A stretch of 45,756 nt of DNA from Chloroflexota bacterium (lineage in GTDB: Bacteria > Chloroflexota > Anaerolineae > Aggregatilineales > J027). Under the pieces are notes generated by a model. The model did not search any database and was not told where the DNA came from. It worked only from the letters and a program-made list of their open reading frames with translations. Positions 33,772 through 43,399 of this stretch are shown here, piece by piece. Position numbers and translations under genes: made by a program. The stretch covers positions 1 through 45,756 of the forward strand of contig RFGP01000191.1 in assembly GCA_003697365.1 (NCBI GenBank), written 5' to 3'. The number at the start of each line of letters is the position of its first letter. Within the stretch, counting starts at the first letter, position 1.

Positions 33772-35145
33772 ATGCGTAAATCAATTTTTGCCAAAGTATT
33801 TTCTTTGGTGCTGGCAATCGCCATCGTTGTTCCCGCTTTTGGTGGAGTGGCTGCTCAAGATGCCCCTGCCACAGTTGTTGACATCGTCGTTAACAGTGAA
33901 GATCACAACACGCTTGAAACAGCCGTTGTTGCCGCTGGTCTCGTTGAAGCTCTCAGCAATCCTGATGCAGAGTTCACCGTTTTCGCTCCAGTGGATGCTG
34001 CATTTGCCGATCTTCCTTCAATAGTAGTCGAAGCTGCTCTCGCCAACACCGATTTACTTACAAGTTTGTTAACCTATCATGTTGTTGAAGGGCGCATACT
34101 TTCAGGCGATATAGCTGAAGGCTGCACAGATGTTGAAACTCTCAACGGCGCTACTATCACCGTATGCAATGACATGGGCAATGTCACCGTAAATAGCGCC
34201 ACTGTAACCGCCGCTGATCTCGAAGCGGGTAATGGCGTTGTACACGTCATTGATCGTGTCATCATTCCTCCTGTGGAATTACCAGCTGTTGACCCCTCAA
34301 CTATCAGTGGCCCAATTATTACTGCGGGTAGCTCAACCGTTGCCCCACTGACCACAGCCGTCGCCCAACGTTGGCAAGATGCAGGCGGTGTTGATGTTCC
34401 TACTGTTGATAGTATCGGTACAGGTGCAGGCTTTGAGCGTTTTTGTGAAGCACTTGAAAGCGACATTTCTAACGCTTCACGTCCTATTCGAGACAGTGAA
34501 ATTGAAACTTGTGTTGCTAATGGGCGTGTACCTCTTGAAATTCGCGTTGGTACAGATGCATTGGCAGTTACTGTCAGTGCCGAAAATGATTTCGTCGACA
34601 ATTTAACTCTTGAGCAATTAGCAGCTATCTTCAGCGGACAAGTTGAAACATGGGCAGATGTAAACCCAGACTGGCCCGACGAGGAAATTCTCCTCTATAG
34701 TCCCGGTACTGACAGCGGTACATTCGACTATTTCGTTGAAGCAGTTCTCGATGAGAACGCTGATGCGCTGCTCAATGCTAACCCTGAACTTAGCGAAAAT
34801 GATGATGTGTTGGTAGAAGGTGTTTCTGGTAGCCCATTTGCAATTGGCTACTTTGGTTATGCTTACTATATCGAAAATACTGACATTCTACATATCGTTG
34901 ATATTGAAGGCGTAACGCCAAGTGCAGCAAATGTCGATAACGGTTCCTACCCATTGGCTCGCCCGTTGTTTATTTACACAACAGCTGAGATCATGGCTGA
35001 AAAGCCACAAGTTGCAGCTTTTGTTGCCTTCTATCTCAATAACCTTGATGAAGCACTCGCAGAAGTAGGATATTTCCCTGCGAATGCCGATGATGAAAAT
35101 GTCGCCAAGCTATCATGGCTCATTGCCACAGGTAACATTGGTTAG
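33772..35145 (+). CDS. pstS: FAS1 (fasciclin) - PstS fusion, phosphate-binding protein
   Basis: The 457-residue exported protein begins with a signal peptide (MRKSIFAKVFSLVLAIAIVV to GVAAQDA, cleavage near residue 29). Residues about 34-168 are a FAS1 domain: TVVDIVVNSEDHNTLETAV, FTVFAPVDAAFADLP (the H1 motif), LLTYHVVEGRI (YHV box) and GVVHVIDRVIIPP (H2). Residues 178-457 are a PstS-type periplasmic binding domain: GPIITAGSSTVAPLT, the GTGAGFERFCEA and SNASRPIRDSE phosphate-contact loops, GTDALAVTV, IFSGQVETWADVNP and SPGTDSGTFDYFVE. The binding half is complete, so it should deliver phosphate to PstCA. FAS1 usually mediates adhesion or protein contact, and its fusion to PstS is unusual. ATG 33772 follows AGGAGG; the open frame extends upstream without a signal peptide. 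Confidence 0.92.
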   Translation: MRKSIFAKVFSLVLAIAIVVPAFGGVAAQDAPATVVDIVVNSEDHNTLETAVVAAGLVEALSNPDAEFTVFAPVDAAFADLPSIVVEAALANTDLLTSLLTYHVVEGRILSGDIAEGCTDVETLNGATITVCNDMGNVTVNSATVTAADLEAGNGVVHVIDRVIIPPVELPAVDPSTISGPIITAGSSTVAPLTTAVAQRWQDAGGVDVPTVDSIGTGAGFERFCEALESDISNASRPIRDSEIETCVANGRVPLEIRVGTDALAVTVSAENDFVDNLTLEQLAAIFSGQVETWADVNPDWPDEEILLYSPGTDSGTFDYFVEAVLDENADALLNANPELSENDDVLVEGVSGSPFAIGYFGYAYYIENTDILHIVDIEGVTPSAANVDNGSYPLARPLFIYTTAEIMAEKPQVAAFVAFYLNNLDEALAEVGYFPANADDENVAKLSWLIATGNIG

Positions 35146-35190
35146 GCAAAGCTATCACAGTGAATCAATTGTGAGGACATAAGTATATAT

Positions 35191-35219
35191 CTGGGGAGAA
35201 CGCTCTCCCCAGTTTCTTG
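35191..35219 (+). terminator. Intrinsic terminator-like hairpin between pstS and pstC
   Basis: CTGGGGAGA (35191-35199) pairs perfectly with TCTCCCCAG (35204-35212) over 9 bp with loop ACGC, followed by TTTCTTG. It lies 45 bp after pstS and 32 bp before pstC. A partial terminator here would raise PstS over the permease, a common arrangement for binding-protein transporters. The T tract is interrupted, consistent with read-through. Confidence 0.75.
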
Positions 35220-35251
35220 TCGGAAAGAAACCTTTCACACAGGATATAATC

Positions 35252-36244
35252 ATGGCATCGACCAGTATGCATCCCAAAGACGGCAGCCATATTGCCGAAA
35301 AAATGCGCAGACATCTGCGCCCCAGCGAATCAATCATTGGCAGCATTCTTTTCTTTTGTGCAATTGTCTCTATCTTCACAACAATAGGTATTGTCATCAC
35401 TTTAGGAGCTGAATCTTTTCGACTCTTCTCAAAAGAACAGTGCGTTGAAGTTACGTATCTTAGTACTGGGAAACGTTGTGAAGAGGTAACACTCAATGAA
35501 TTTCTTACCACGACAGAATGGGTTCCTCAAAGCCTTAAATTCGGAGCACTACCGCTCATTGCATCAACGCTCACCACTTCTTTTATTGCAATGACCATTG
35601 CAATTCCATTGGGCATTGGCGCAGCTATTTATCTTAGCGAATATGCTTCACCCCGCACACGTCGCGTATTGAAACCTATTCTGGAAGTCCTTGCTGGTAT
35701 TCCGACTGTTGTCTATGGCTTTTTCGCGCTTACATTTGTAACTCCTGTTTTGCGTGATGTATTTACTGTCACAGCTATGCCGACCCTTTTCAACATGCTT
35801 TCAGCTGGGTTAGTTATGGGGATTATGATTTTACCGCTTATGGCTTCAATGAGTGAAGATGCGCTTAATGCCGTTCCAAGAAGCCTACGAGAAGGCTCTT
35901 TTGGGTTAGGGGCAAATAAGTTAGAAACAACAGTCTCTGTTGTTCTGCCGGCTGCTCTATCAGGCGTTATTGCAGCGATGATTATTTCTGTATCACGTGC
36001 TGTTGGCGAAACCATGATCGTAGCTATTGCTGCTGGCGCAGGACCACGTTATACCATCGTACCTTTTGATGCTGCCGAAACCATTACTGGACATATCGCA
36101 CGTATTAGCAGCGGAGACATATCCTTCAATTCAGTCGACTATAACAGCGTATTCGCGTTGGGGTTAATGCTCTTTATTGTAACCCTATTCTTAAACATTA
36201 TTGGTCGGCAGCTAGCAACGATTTTTAGAGAAGAATACGACTAA
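35252..36244 (+). CDS. pstC: Phosphate ABC transporter permease PstC
   Basis: The 330-residue protein is the PstC permease, with a basic cytoplasmic start (KMRRHLRP), first helix IIGSILFFCAIVSIFTTIGI, and about five further helices from residue 105. It carries the PstC/PstA loop [33 protein letters not shown], and the EAA-like ATPase contact SFGLGANKLETTVSVVLPAA near 213-232, followed by SRAVGETMIVAIAAG. The extracytoplasmic loop after helix 1 is somewhat extended and contains Cys64 and Cys76, which could form a disulfide. AGGAT precedes the ATG. It pairs with the giant PstA encoded 20 bp downstream. Confidence 0.94.
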   Translation: MASTSMHPKDGSHIAEKMRRHLRPSESIIGSILFFCAIVSIFTTIGIVITLGAESFRLFSKEQCVEVTYLSTGKRCEEVTLNEFLTTTEWVPQSLKFGALPLIASTLTTSFIAMTIAIPLGIGAAIYLSEYASPRTRRVLKPILEVLAGIPTVVYGFFALTFVTPVLRDVFTVTAMPTLFNMLSAGLVMGIMILPLMASMSEDALNAVPRSLREGSFGLGANKLETTVSVVLPAALSGVIAAMIISVSRAVGETMIVAIAAGAGPRYTIVPFDAAETITGHIARISSGDISFNSVDYNSVFALGLMLFIVTLFLNIIGRQLATIFREEYD

Positions 36245-36264
36245 GGACGAGGGGAAATTCTGAA

Positions 36265-39200
36265 ATGGATAGAGCAGCTTTCATCTTCTGGGTTCTCGCT
36301 ACTATAGCACTTATTGATGTTGCAATTATCAACCTGCCATTGATTTTAGCGCGTAAAGGACACAAACCACGATTAGGATTGTTTGCTGGGCCATTGCTTG
36401 GGCTTATAGCCGCTTTTTTCGCTATTTTTGCCCTAAAACCTATCTTTTTTCTTGTACTTGATGGTGCACAAGCAGCGCTAGGCGTAGCCTTAAATGAAGA
36501 GCGAGAAATCATCGATGTCAATTGGGACGCTAGCGGCACACGACTTATTGCTTGGACAGAAAACGACACAGTAAGTTTGTATTCTCTTTCGCAAATCAGC
36601 TCACCCTCTAAATTTGAACACCAAGAAGGTGAACTGGAACATAGTGCATGGGGCCCAGATCAAGAACATCTTCTAACATGGGGGTCAGGAGATACTATTG
36701 AGTTATGGACAACGACAGACACCAACTCGCCAAAATACTTAATGCGGCATGATGCCCCCGTAGCGAATGCTATCTGGAACACAGATCGTGATGCTCCTAA
36801 AGTGTTATCTTGGTCAGAAAATGGTACTGTTTACATTTGGAATCCTAACGAAGACCTTGATCTTCCACTTATATTGCGTACTGTTGATGATAATGCCCAA
36901 CTGAACCAAGCCTCATGGAATGAAGATGAAACCAAAGTGCTTTTGTGGTACACCGATGGTACAGTCCGCATTTGGGACATCGAAGATATTGCAGCTGGTG
37001 CGCGGCTCTCAACAACAGAAAGCATCATTGAGCGCAGTCCATTTTTAGCCTTGCGTGTCCCTAAGCGTACAATCGCCCATCAAGGCGGCTTACGCAACGG
37101 TGATTTGTTGTTGCGTCTGGGCGAACAAACTTTTAATTTAGATGAAATTCTTCTAGAAAACGAACTTGATCCTTCAGAAGACCCTGCAACGATTGCTTCA
37201 ACGATTCGCAACAGTCTCAATAATCGAATTAATGCGGCATTTTCTGCGGCAATAGCAGACGGGTTTATATCAGTAGAGGTATATCGTCAGGGAGAAACTC
37301 GTACTGTTATTTTAGAAATACCGCCCATATCTGACACAAATGCTACTCAAGAGTTTAGCGATCTAGGTTTCACAGTTAACTATGTTGGACAAAACCCAAC
37401 AGTTGTTAATATCGGAGAAACTTCAGCGAACACCCTACCATGGAGCCCTAACCGTGATCGTATATTATCGTGGTCGATTGATAACGTAATTCGAGTATTT
37501 GATGTTGATAATCCTCAAGAATTTATAGCCTTACCCTATCAGCAAGAAGTACAAGGCGCACAATGGAGTGATAATAACGAGGAAATCATCTTCTGGACAG
37601 ATACAGAAGTGTTTGCTTGGAACTTGGACGATGATTATGCCGCTACTCGCTCTGCTGATCTTGATGCTATTGAGCGCCAACAGGGCTTCATTCTGAGTGG
37701 AAGCATACTAGAAAATATTGGCATTGAAAGCGCTCGCCTCATTAAAGTTGGTGACCGTGAGATTAATGTTGCCACTTTGATCACTGAATATGCGATAGAT
37801 GCCAGCACCACACGCCAAATCAATCGAGCACTGTCTCCCATTGTTGAAGAAATCATCGCACAAGAAGCAATACAGGCGGCTTTCAACAACCAATCACTTC
37901 CACTTGAACTGTACTATAATGGCGAGTTCACAACATTTGAGGTTAGTGTTAACCTTGATGATCCGACAATAAACCCTCCGCTCTTTCCCTCGCTGCGCCT
38001 ACCATTTCTAACCTCAGAATCGTTGGGCCTTTCAGTTGAATTTATTAGCGAAAATCCAAAGAGTGTTCCTCTAAATAGTGCTGTTATCGATGTTGTGGCG
38101 AGTACCGATGAAGCTGTAGCTGTTATCTTATTTGAGGATCATTCAGCTTTAATTTGGAACCTTGACCGTCAAGATGCACCCATTACTCTAGAAAATACAG
38201 CTCATGCTGTTTGGAGTAACGAGGGTAACCATCTGGTCACATGGTCTGATCAAAGCCAATTCATCAACATTCGCACCTTAGACGATCTAAATAGCCCAAT
38301 TCGCATTGAGATTAACAACGAAATCAGTAATGTAGTATGGTCTCTCAATGATGAATTCTTTGCAGTAATTGCTGGCAAAGAAAAGGTCTTAATATTCCAA
38401 GTAGAAGACCTTAACACTCCACTTTACACATTTGAACATGACGGCAACATATTAGGTGTAGAGTGGTCACCTAATGAACAACGACAAGCATTGCTAGTTT
38501 ATTTGGACAACGGTCTTATTGATGCTTGGTCTCTTGCTGATGGCTCCAAGCGTGAGATTAATTTGAATAGCGAAGTGGCATTTTCTGACAATCTAAATTT
38601 CGGAGTTTCATTTGACAATATTATTCCCCAATTTAACGTGTCAGATGCTCGTACAAGAAGCCTTGCATTTATTCAAGCATTAATGGCAGGGCTCTTAACA
38701 TTTTTTGGGGGATACCTTACATTAAAATTGATATATCGACTCATCCCCTCTGTTAATGAAGAAGCGATCTCAATGCAAGTTAGCACGCTAGCGCGCCAAC
38801 TGCGCGGACGAGTTTTGCAGATTCATTATTTTATTGCCATTGTTATTGGTATGCTTGCTCTATCTGCTCTTCTTTGGAATATCACCAAAGAAATATTCAC
38901 CATTGTAGCTGTGAGCGAAACCGTTGATCCCACAACGTTAACTGGTGGAAGAGAACTTTCTGAGCTTGACAAAGATGAAATCGCGCTGTTGATTGTAGAA
39001 AATGCTAACGCACAATTTGTGCGTACTGCAATTCGAGATTATGTATGGGGCGTTGACGAGAGAGTAGCTTCCGCAAATGGCGAGGGGTTAAAACCTATCT
39101 ACGAGTCATCACTAAGGGATAAATTGCCTGAAGGTATTCGTATCCCTGAAAATATAAGTTATGCTGATCTCTTAGAGCCTGAAAACACAGATGCCATTGT

Positions 39201-40857
39201 TGAACTCATGGCATATAACACTGACAAAGCAGTTTTAGATCGTCTAGCTATCATAACAGGATTAAGTCACGAAAACCTTGTCAAAGAGCTGCTTGAAGAA
39301 CTTGGCACTGAAGGTGTAATTGACTTAATCATTCAACAAAATATCTGGCCAGAGATCAACACCAACCAGCAAACACCCTATGATCCCACGTTGCTACAAA
39401 CAACATTTAATCTCTCAGAGTTGCCTCCCGATAACATTACATTTGAAACATTGCCAGAGCATCCAGAGATTTTGCGCGAAATTTTAATGGCATCCGCTCC
39501 CAATGGATTTACACGCGGTCAGCTTGAAGATGCGTTGTATGCTTCAAATGCTGAGTTTAACACCAGCCAATTACCCACCATTAATCAGTTTGGTGTTGAT
39601 AAAGCACCGCCCCAAAGCATTCTCAATCGTTTGGTAGCACAAGTTATTGTTGACAACACGCTGAAAAATAGCTCTATCGAACGATTACGCGAGATTTTCC
39701 GCATCTATACTTGGGGTATTGATGAAGAGACCGCACGAAATCTGGCCGAGCAACCAATTCTAGAAGTTTCAGAGCTAAAAGGTACCCCTTACATTCCCGC
39801 TGATCTCGATTTTGTTTTCTTGCAATATGATTCAGATGCAATGAGATATTTGTTGCGAGAAAACCTGAATAAAGTAGACCTTGAAGCCCTTGCCATTGAT
39901 CTTGTCGCACAACCCTTTATTGTTCGGACATGGACGCTTGATGTTCTCATTCAGCGTGAGCTTTTTGGCAGTGATGAAGTTGATGAGCAACTTCAAGCAT
40001 TAAATGCAGCACGTGCTGAAGAAGCCGCGCAAAATAACACAACATGGAACGATGCTGAGCTGGAATATCGTTCTTGGATTAATTTTAACTTTGTGCGCCG
40101 CACACTCAACGCTGATGCCGAACTCACCGGAATGCGTAACGCTATCTTAGGTACACTATGGGTAATTGCCGTCACCATTATTTTTGCTTTCCCAGTTGGT
40201 ATTGGCGCTGCTATTTATCTTGAAGAATACGCCGGTAACAATCCGATCAAACGCCTCATTCAGACCAATATTGACAATCTAGCAGGAGTACCATCAATTA
40301 TTTACGGGTTGTTAGGTGTTGCCTTGTTTGTAAGAGCACTTGAGCCTATTACAAGCGGAACAGCATTAGGGTTGAGCAATCCTATCACCGCAAACGGACG
40401 AACAGTCCTATCCGCAGGCTTGACAATGGGACTATTGATCTTGCCTATTATCATTATTAACGCCCAAGAGGCAATTCGTGCAGTACAACCCTCAATACGC
40501 CAAGCGAGCTATGGCTTAGGTGCAACAAAATGGCAAACGATTTGGAATCATGTTCTGCCATATGCAATGCCGGGTATCCTCACAGGGACAATTTTGGCAA
40601 CATCGCGCGCAATTGGTGAAACTGCGCCCTTACTTGTTGTTGGTGGTATCACATTTATCACTACTGATCCCACAGGGCCGTTCTCCAAGTTTACTGCACT
40701 TCCATTACAAATCTATTTTTGGACTTCACAACCACGAGATGCTGACAAAGCGGTGGCTGCGGCAACTATCGTTATTTTGTTAGCCATCCTCATTTCACTC
40801 AATTCATTTGCCATCATTCTTCGTAATCGCTTTGAAAAACAAGTAAGAGGTAGATAA
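36265..40857 (+). CDS. pstA: Giant PstA: WD40/PDZ-like sensor region fused to phosphate permease
   Basis: The 1530-residue protein is over five times the usual PstA length. Residues 1-65 hold two helices separated by the basic loop ARKGHKPR. Residues about 75-790 contain some ten WD40-type units (for example [40 protein letters not shown]) interrupted by two related PDZ-like segments (about 270-375 and 470-610). A helix at about 796-816, a basic linker (RQLRGR) and a helix at about 853-873 follow. About 400 mostly helical residues come next, and then the PstA core, residues about 1288-1525: [58 protein letters not shown] and [15 protein letters not shown]. The helix at 853 corresponds to PstA helix 1. 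The basic loops put the WD40 region and the insertion outside the cytoplasm. One uninterrupted frame joins all parts, and pstB follows after 5 bp. Confidence 0.93.
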   Translation: MDRAAFIFWVLATIALIDVAIINLPLILARKGHKPRLGLFAGPLLGLIAAFFAIFALKPIFFLVLDGAQAALGVALNEEREIIDVNWDASGTRLIAWTENDTVSLYSLSQISSPSKFEHQEGELEHSAWGPDQEHLLTWGSGDTIELWTTTDTNSPKYLMRHDAPVANAIWNTDRDAPKVLSWSENGTVYIWNPNEDLDLPLILRTVDDNAQLNQASWNEDETKVLLWYTDGTVRIWDIEDIAAGARLSTTESIIERSPFLALRVPKRTIAHQGGLRNGDLLLRLGEQTFNLDEILLENELDPSEDPATIASTIRNSLNNRINAAFSAAIADGFISVEVYRQGETRTVILEIPPISDTNATQEFSDLGFTVNYVGQNPTVVNIGETSANTLPWSPNRDRILSWSIDNVIRVFDVDNPQEFIALPYQQEVQGAQWSDNNEEIIFWTDTEVFAWNLDDDYAATRSADLDAIERQQGFILSGSILENIGIESARLIKVGDREINVATLITEYAIDASTTRQINRALSPIVEEIIAQEAIQAAFNNQSLPLELYYNGEFTTFEVSVNLDDPTINPPLFPSLRLPFLTSESLGLSVEFISENPKSVPLNSAVIDVVASTDEAVAVILFEDHSALIWNLDRQDAPITLENTAHAVWSNEGNHLVTWSDQSQFINIRTLDDLNSPIRIEINNEISNVVWSLNDEFFAVIAGKEKVLIFQVEDLNTPLYTFEHDGNILGVEWSPNEQRQALLVYLDNGLIDAWSLADGSKREINLNSEVAFSDNLNFGVSFDNIIPQFNVSDARTRSLAFIQALMAGLLTFFGGYLTLKLIYRLIPSVNEEAISMQVSTLARQLRGRVLQIHYFIAIVIGMLALSALLWNITKEIFTIVAVSETVDPTTLTGGRELSELDKDEIALLIVENANAQFVRTAIRDYVWGVDERVASANGEGLKPIYESSLRDKLPEGIRIPENISYADLLEPENTDAIVELMAYNTDKAVLDRLAIITGLSHENLVKELLEELGTEGVIDLIIQQNIWPEINTNQQTPYDPTLLQTTFNLSELPPDNITFETLPEHPEILREILMASAPNGFTRGQLEDALYASNAEFNTSQLPTINQFGVDKAPPQSILNRLVAQVIVDNTLKNSSIERLREIFRIYTWGIDEETARNLAEQPILEVSELKGTPYIPADLDFVFLQYDSDAMRYLLRENLNKVDLEALAIDLVAQPFIVRTWTLDVLIQRELFGSDEVDEQLQALNAARAEEAAQNNTTWNDAELEYRSWINFNFVRRTLNADAELTGMRNAILGTLWVIAVTIIFAFPVGIGAAIYLEEYAGNNPIKRLIQTNIDNLAGVPSIIYGLLGVALFVRALEPITSGTALGLSNPITANGRTVLSAGLTMGLLILPIIIINAQEAIRAVQPSIRQASYGLGATKWQTIWNHVLPYAMPGILTGTILATSRAIGETAPLLVVGGITFITTDPTGPFSKFTALPLQIYFWTSQPRDADKAVAAATIVILLAILISLNSFAIILRNRFEKQVRGR

Positions 40858-40862
40858 TCATC

Positions 40863-41681
40863 ATGACTGATGCACAATTGATCGCTATACCAAACGCCCA
40901 ACAAGTTCGCCAAGAATATGCACTAGAAGCACACAATTTGAGCATCTTCTATGGTAATTTTCGTGCCGTAGATAGTGTATCAATGAAGATTCAATACAAT
41001 AAAATTACAGCCCTAATTGGCCCATCTGGATGTGGTAAAAGTACACTTTTACGTTCATTTAATCGAATGAACGACCTTGTACCGGGAGCGCGTATTGAAG
41101 GAGAACTCTTGTTTCAAGGGCAAAATCTTTACGATCCATTTGTCGATCCTGTAGAGGTACGTCGTCGCATCGGTATGGTTTTTCAGAAGCCAAACCCATT
41201 TCCAAAATCAATTTATGACAACGTCGCCTATGGCCCTAGAATACAAGGCATTCGCAAAAAATCACAACTTGATGATATTGTTGAGCGTAGCTTGCGACAA
41301 GCAGCATTGTGGGATGAAGTAAAAGATAAGCTACGACAATCGGGCTTGTCATTGTCTGGTGGTCAACAACAACGGCTATGTATTGCTCGTGCTATTGCTG
41401 TTGAACCAGAAATTTTATTGATGGATGAGCCTTGTTCCGCACTTGACCCCATCGCGACACTTCGCATAGAGGAACTTATGCGAGAATTGCAAGAAAACTA
41501 TACGATTGTCATCGTTACACACAATATGCAACAAGCCGCACGTGTATCAGACTACACTGCCTTCATGATGATTAACGAAAACCGTTCTGGTGGACTCGTT
41601 GAATTCGATCTCACTGAAAAGATTTTCACAAATCCATCAGATTCACGTACAGAAGATTATGTCACTGGACGCTTTGGTTAA
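40863..41681 (+). CDS. pstB: Phosphate ABC transporter ATPase PstB
   Basis: The 272-residue ATPase energises phosphate import. It has [16 protein letters not shown], Walker [20 protein letters not shown] near residue 53, Q-loop [19 protein letters not shown], signature [14 protein letters not shown] near 163, Walker [15 protein letters not shown] near 183 and the switch His in [13 protein letters not shown]. The FNRMNDL and [12 protein letters not shown] wording is specific to PstB. The length is normal (slightly extended N-terminus), so only the permease and binding protein are enlarged. It starts 5 bp after pstA with GAGG upstream. Confidence 0.97.
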   Translation: MTDAQLIAIPNAQQVRQEYALEAHNLSIFYGNFRAVDSVSMKIQYNKITALIGPSGCGKSTLLRSFNRMNDLVPGARIEGELLFQGQNLYDPFVDPVEVRRRIGMVFQKPNPFPKSIYDNVAYGPRIQGIRKKSQLDDIVERSLRQAALWDEVKDKLRQSGLSLSGGQQQRLCIARAIAVEPEILLMDEPCSALDPIATLRIEELMRELQENYTIVIVTHNMQQAARVSDYTAFMMINENRSGGLVEFDLTEKIFTNPSDSRTEDYVTGRFG

Positions 41682-41721
41682 AATCAAGAAAACCACAACC
41701 CAAAAAGATAAAATATCATAT

Positions 41722-41740
41722 GCCCCCATTGTGGGGCTTT
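41722..41740 (+). terminator. Weak terminator-like hairpin between pstB and phoU
   Basis: GCCCC and GGGGC form a 5-bp GC stem around a 6-nt loop, followed by TTTAACTT, 40 bp after the pstB stop. The short stem and T tract suggest partial termination, so phoU may be transcribed mainly by read-through or from its own start. Confidence 0.45.
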
Positions 41741-41806
41741 AACTTCTATGATAAAACGTTAAATAAACTTAGCGGGTTCTGATAAATGTATAACTTGGAA
41801 ACCATA

Positions 41807-42502
41807 ATGTCTACTACACCTCCACGCTCAAGAAGCCAACTAGATCGGGAACTAATGCTCCTTCGGGATAATGTGCTACGGTTATCGACGATGGTAGATG
41901 CAGCGCTTCAGCAACTTCAACAAATCAATCGACAGTTAGACGTTGCACAAGCCCGACAGATCATTGCTGATGATACAAAAATAAATCGGTTGCGTTATAA
42001 GATCGAAGAGGATGCATATAAACTCATTGCACGCCATCAGCCTACTGCGCGCGATCTACGAGGCATTATCACATCTATTCATATCGCAGTAGAGCTAGAA
42101 CGCATTGGTGATTATGCAGCCGGAAATTCGCGCTTGCTATTAGAAATGGTCGATGAAGCTCTATTGATTTCCACTTTTAGTAATATCACACGAATGCTCG
42201 ACCTATCCCGACAGATGATGCGCAATGCAATGAATGCCTATGTTCATTGGGATGAAGAACAAGCCCGAAGAGTTATCCAACGTGACAACGACATTGACGC
42301 TATTGACAAACAAGTGTATCAAGAACTCATCGACCTCATGACTAAGCAAAGTCACACCATTAGCCATGCTACTTATATGCTTTGGATTTCCCATAATTGC
42401 GAGCGCATTGGTGATCGTATCACCAATATTTGCGAACGGATCATTTATATGGTTAGTGGTGAAATGTATTATGGTATTCGCCAAAAAGGCGAAGAGCTAT
42501 AA
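41807..42502 (+). CDS. phoU: Phosphate signalling protein PhoU
   Basis: The 231-residue protein is all-helical with two PhoU three-helix repeats, each with the metal-binding pattern: HIAVELERIGDYAAGNSR in the first half and LWISHNCERIGDRITNICE in the second. PhoU links Pst transport activity to PhoR and prevents toxic phosphate uptake. ATG 41807 is favoured by GGAAA 5-9 nt upstream; an in-frame ATG at 41786 would add seven residues. The gene ends convergently with the next one, overlapping by 6 bp. Confidence 0.94.
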   Translation: MSTTPPRSRSQLDRELMLLRDNVLRLSTMVDAALQQLQQINRQLDVAQARQIIADDTKINRLRYKIEEDAYKLIARHQPTARDLRGIITSIHIAVELERIGDYAAGNSRLLLEMVDEALLISTFSNITRMLDLSRQMMRNAMNAYVHWDEEQARRVIQRDNDIDAIDKQVYQELIDLMTKQSHTISHATYMLWISHNCERIGDRITNICERIIYMVSGEMYYGIRQKGEEL

Positions 42503-43399
42503 TTGAGATTCTATCCATCGGATCACTTCTTGTGGCGTATCAAGCAACTCATCCGCAATCGGCTCAAGCAATAACCAACGTTCTAGGTGTTGCACGGTGT
42601 CTCCTGATTCTAATGAAACAAGCGGGCTAAGTGTTTCCAACTCTAGCATACGATGATCTGTAAAAACCTCAGTTACAGCTCCTAAATCAGGATAGATTTT
42701 ATCTTCGATCAGATATTGCTTTACAAATGTACCAAACGAGTGGCAATAAGCAATCCACCCGCGCCCATTACTGAAACCTATTTTTTGTGGGCTGGTTGCC
42801 TTTTCATCCTGCCATAAATACAAACATCCTGTATGGAAGCGCCAACGTGGATCGGCAAGATTAGTATATCCCCACAAAATAAAAGTTTGTGTGGGTAATA
42901 AGTGTTCATCATGCGACAATAAATCAGGTAGTGGCAAAACCGCTACGCCGTCAGGGCGCATTACTGATAAAGCCCAAGCGGCCAATTCTTGAGGATAAGG
43001 TGCATAATTTGTGATGCGATGAGTAATAACTACTGAATTTTCATCTTCCAAAGCAATTTCGATCTCTTTCTGAAGATGCGTGGTTGGTTCTATAGGTGCT
43101 ACGAATCGTCCGCCGTTGACCGTAGGCGAAAATGTAATCGGCTTATTATCTGGAAAATAGGTTTGCTCTCGATCTTCAGGTGCACGCCATAATCGATGGC
43201 CGCCATACAATCGAAAGGTATCTCCTTCTTGTATGCCCGCTGTTTGAGGATCAACCATAAATAAGTTTTCACCCTCTAAATGGGAAAAGTGGATAATACG
43301 TGGCCCAACAGCTGTTGTGATAACTAACTCCAATACATTATTAGACAACTTAACAGATTTTGGCCAACCTAGATAGTTAATCTCAGATATATTTACCAT
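42497..43399 (-). CDS. Galactose-mutarotase-fold protein (DUF4380-like)
   Basis: This 300-residue protein looks like the beta-sandwich fold of aldose epimerase-like proteins: LELVITTAVGPRIIHFSHLEGENLFM near residues 24-50, YGGHRLWRAPEDRE near 66-79, then alternating strands with HRITNYAPYPQELAAWALSVM and FHTGCLYLWQDE. The GPRI and GGHRLW motifs are those of DUF4380-type proteins, whose ligand is probably a carbohydrate. There is no signal peptide. It overlaps the upstream peptidase gene by 7 bp and is therefore cotranscribed with it. The enzymatic function is not determined, and the mutarotase catalytic His/Glu set could not be confirmed by eye. Confidence 0.75.
   Translation of the reverse strand: MVNISEINYLGWPKSVKLSNNVLELVITTAVGPRIIHFSHLEGENLFMVDPQTAGIQEGDTFRLYGGHRLWRAPEDREQTYFPDNKPITFSPTVNGGRFVAPIEPTTHLQKEIEIALEDENSVVITHRITNYAPYPQELAAWALSVMRPDGVAVLPLPDLLSHDEHLLPTQTFILWGYTNLADPRWRFHTGCLYLWQDEKATSPQKIGFSNGRGWIAYCHSFGTFVKQYLIEDKIYPDLGAVTEVFTDHRMLELETLSPLVSLESGDTVQHLERWLLLEPIADELLDTPQEVIRWIESQL

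Noticed and set aside
34077-34601. 174-codon minus-strand open frame inside pstS
   Set aside because: Ser/Thr-rich antisense shadow of the FAS1-PstS coding sequence, with no domain.
35155-35174. TCACA-N10-TGTGA repeat after pstS
   Set aside because: Arms are in the wrong order for a CRP site, only 5 bp long, and no promoter fits around it.
36225-36569. 114-codon minus-strand open frame at the start of pstA
   Set aside because: Antisense to the two N-terminal helices and first WD40 unit of PstA, no recognisable motif.
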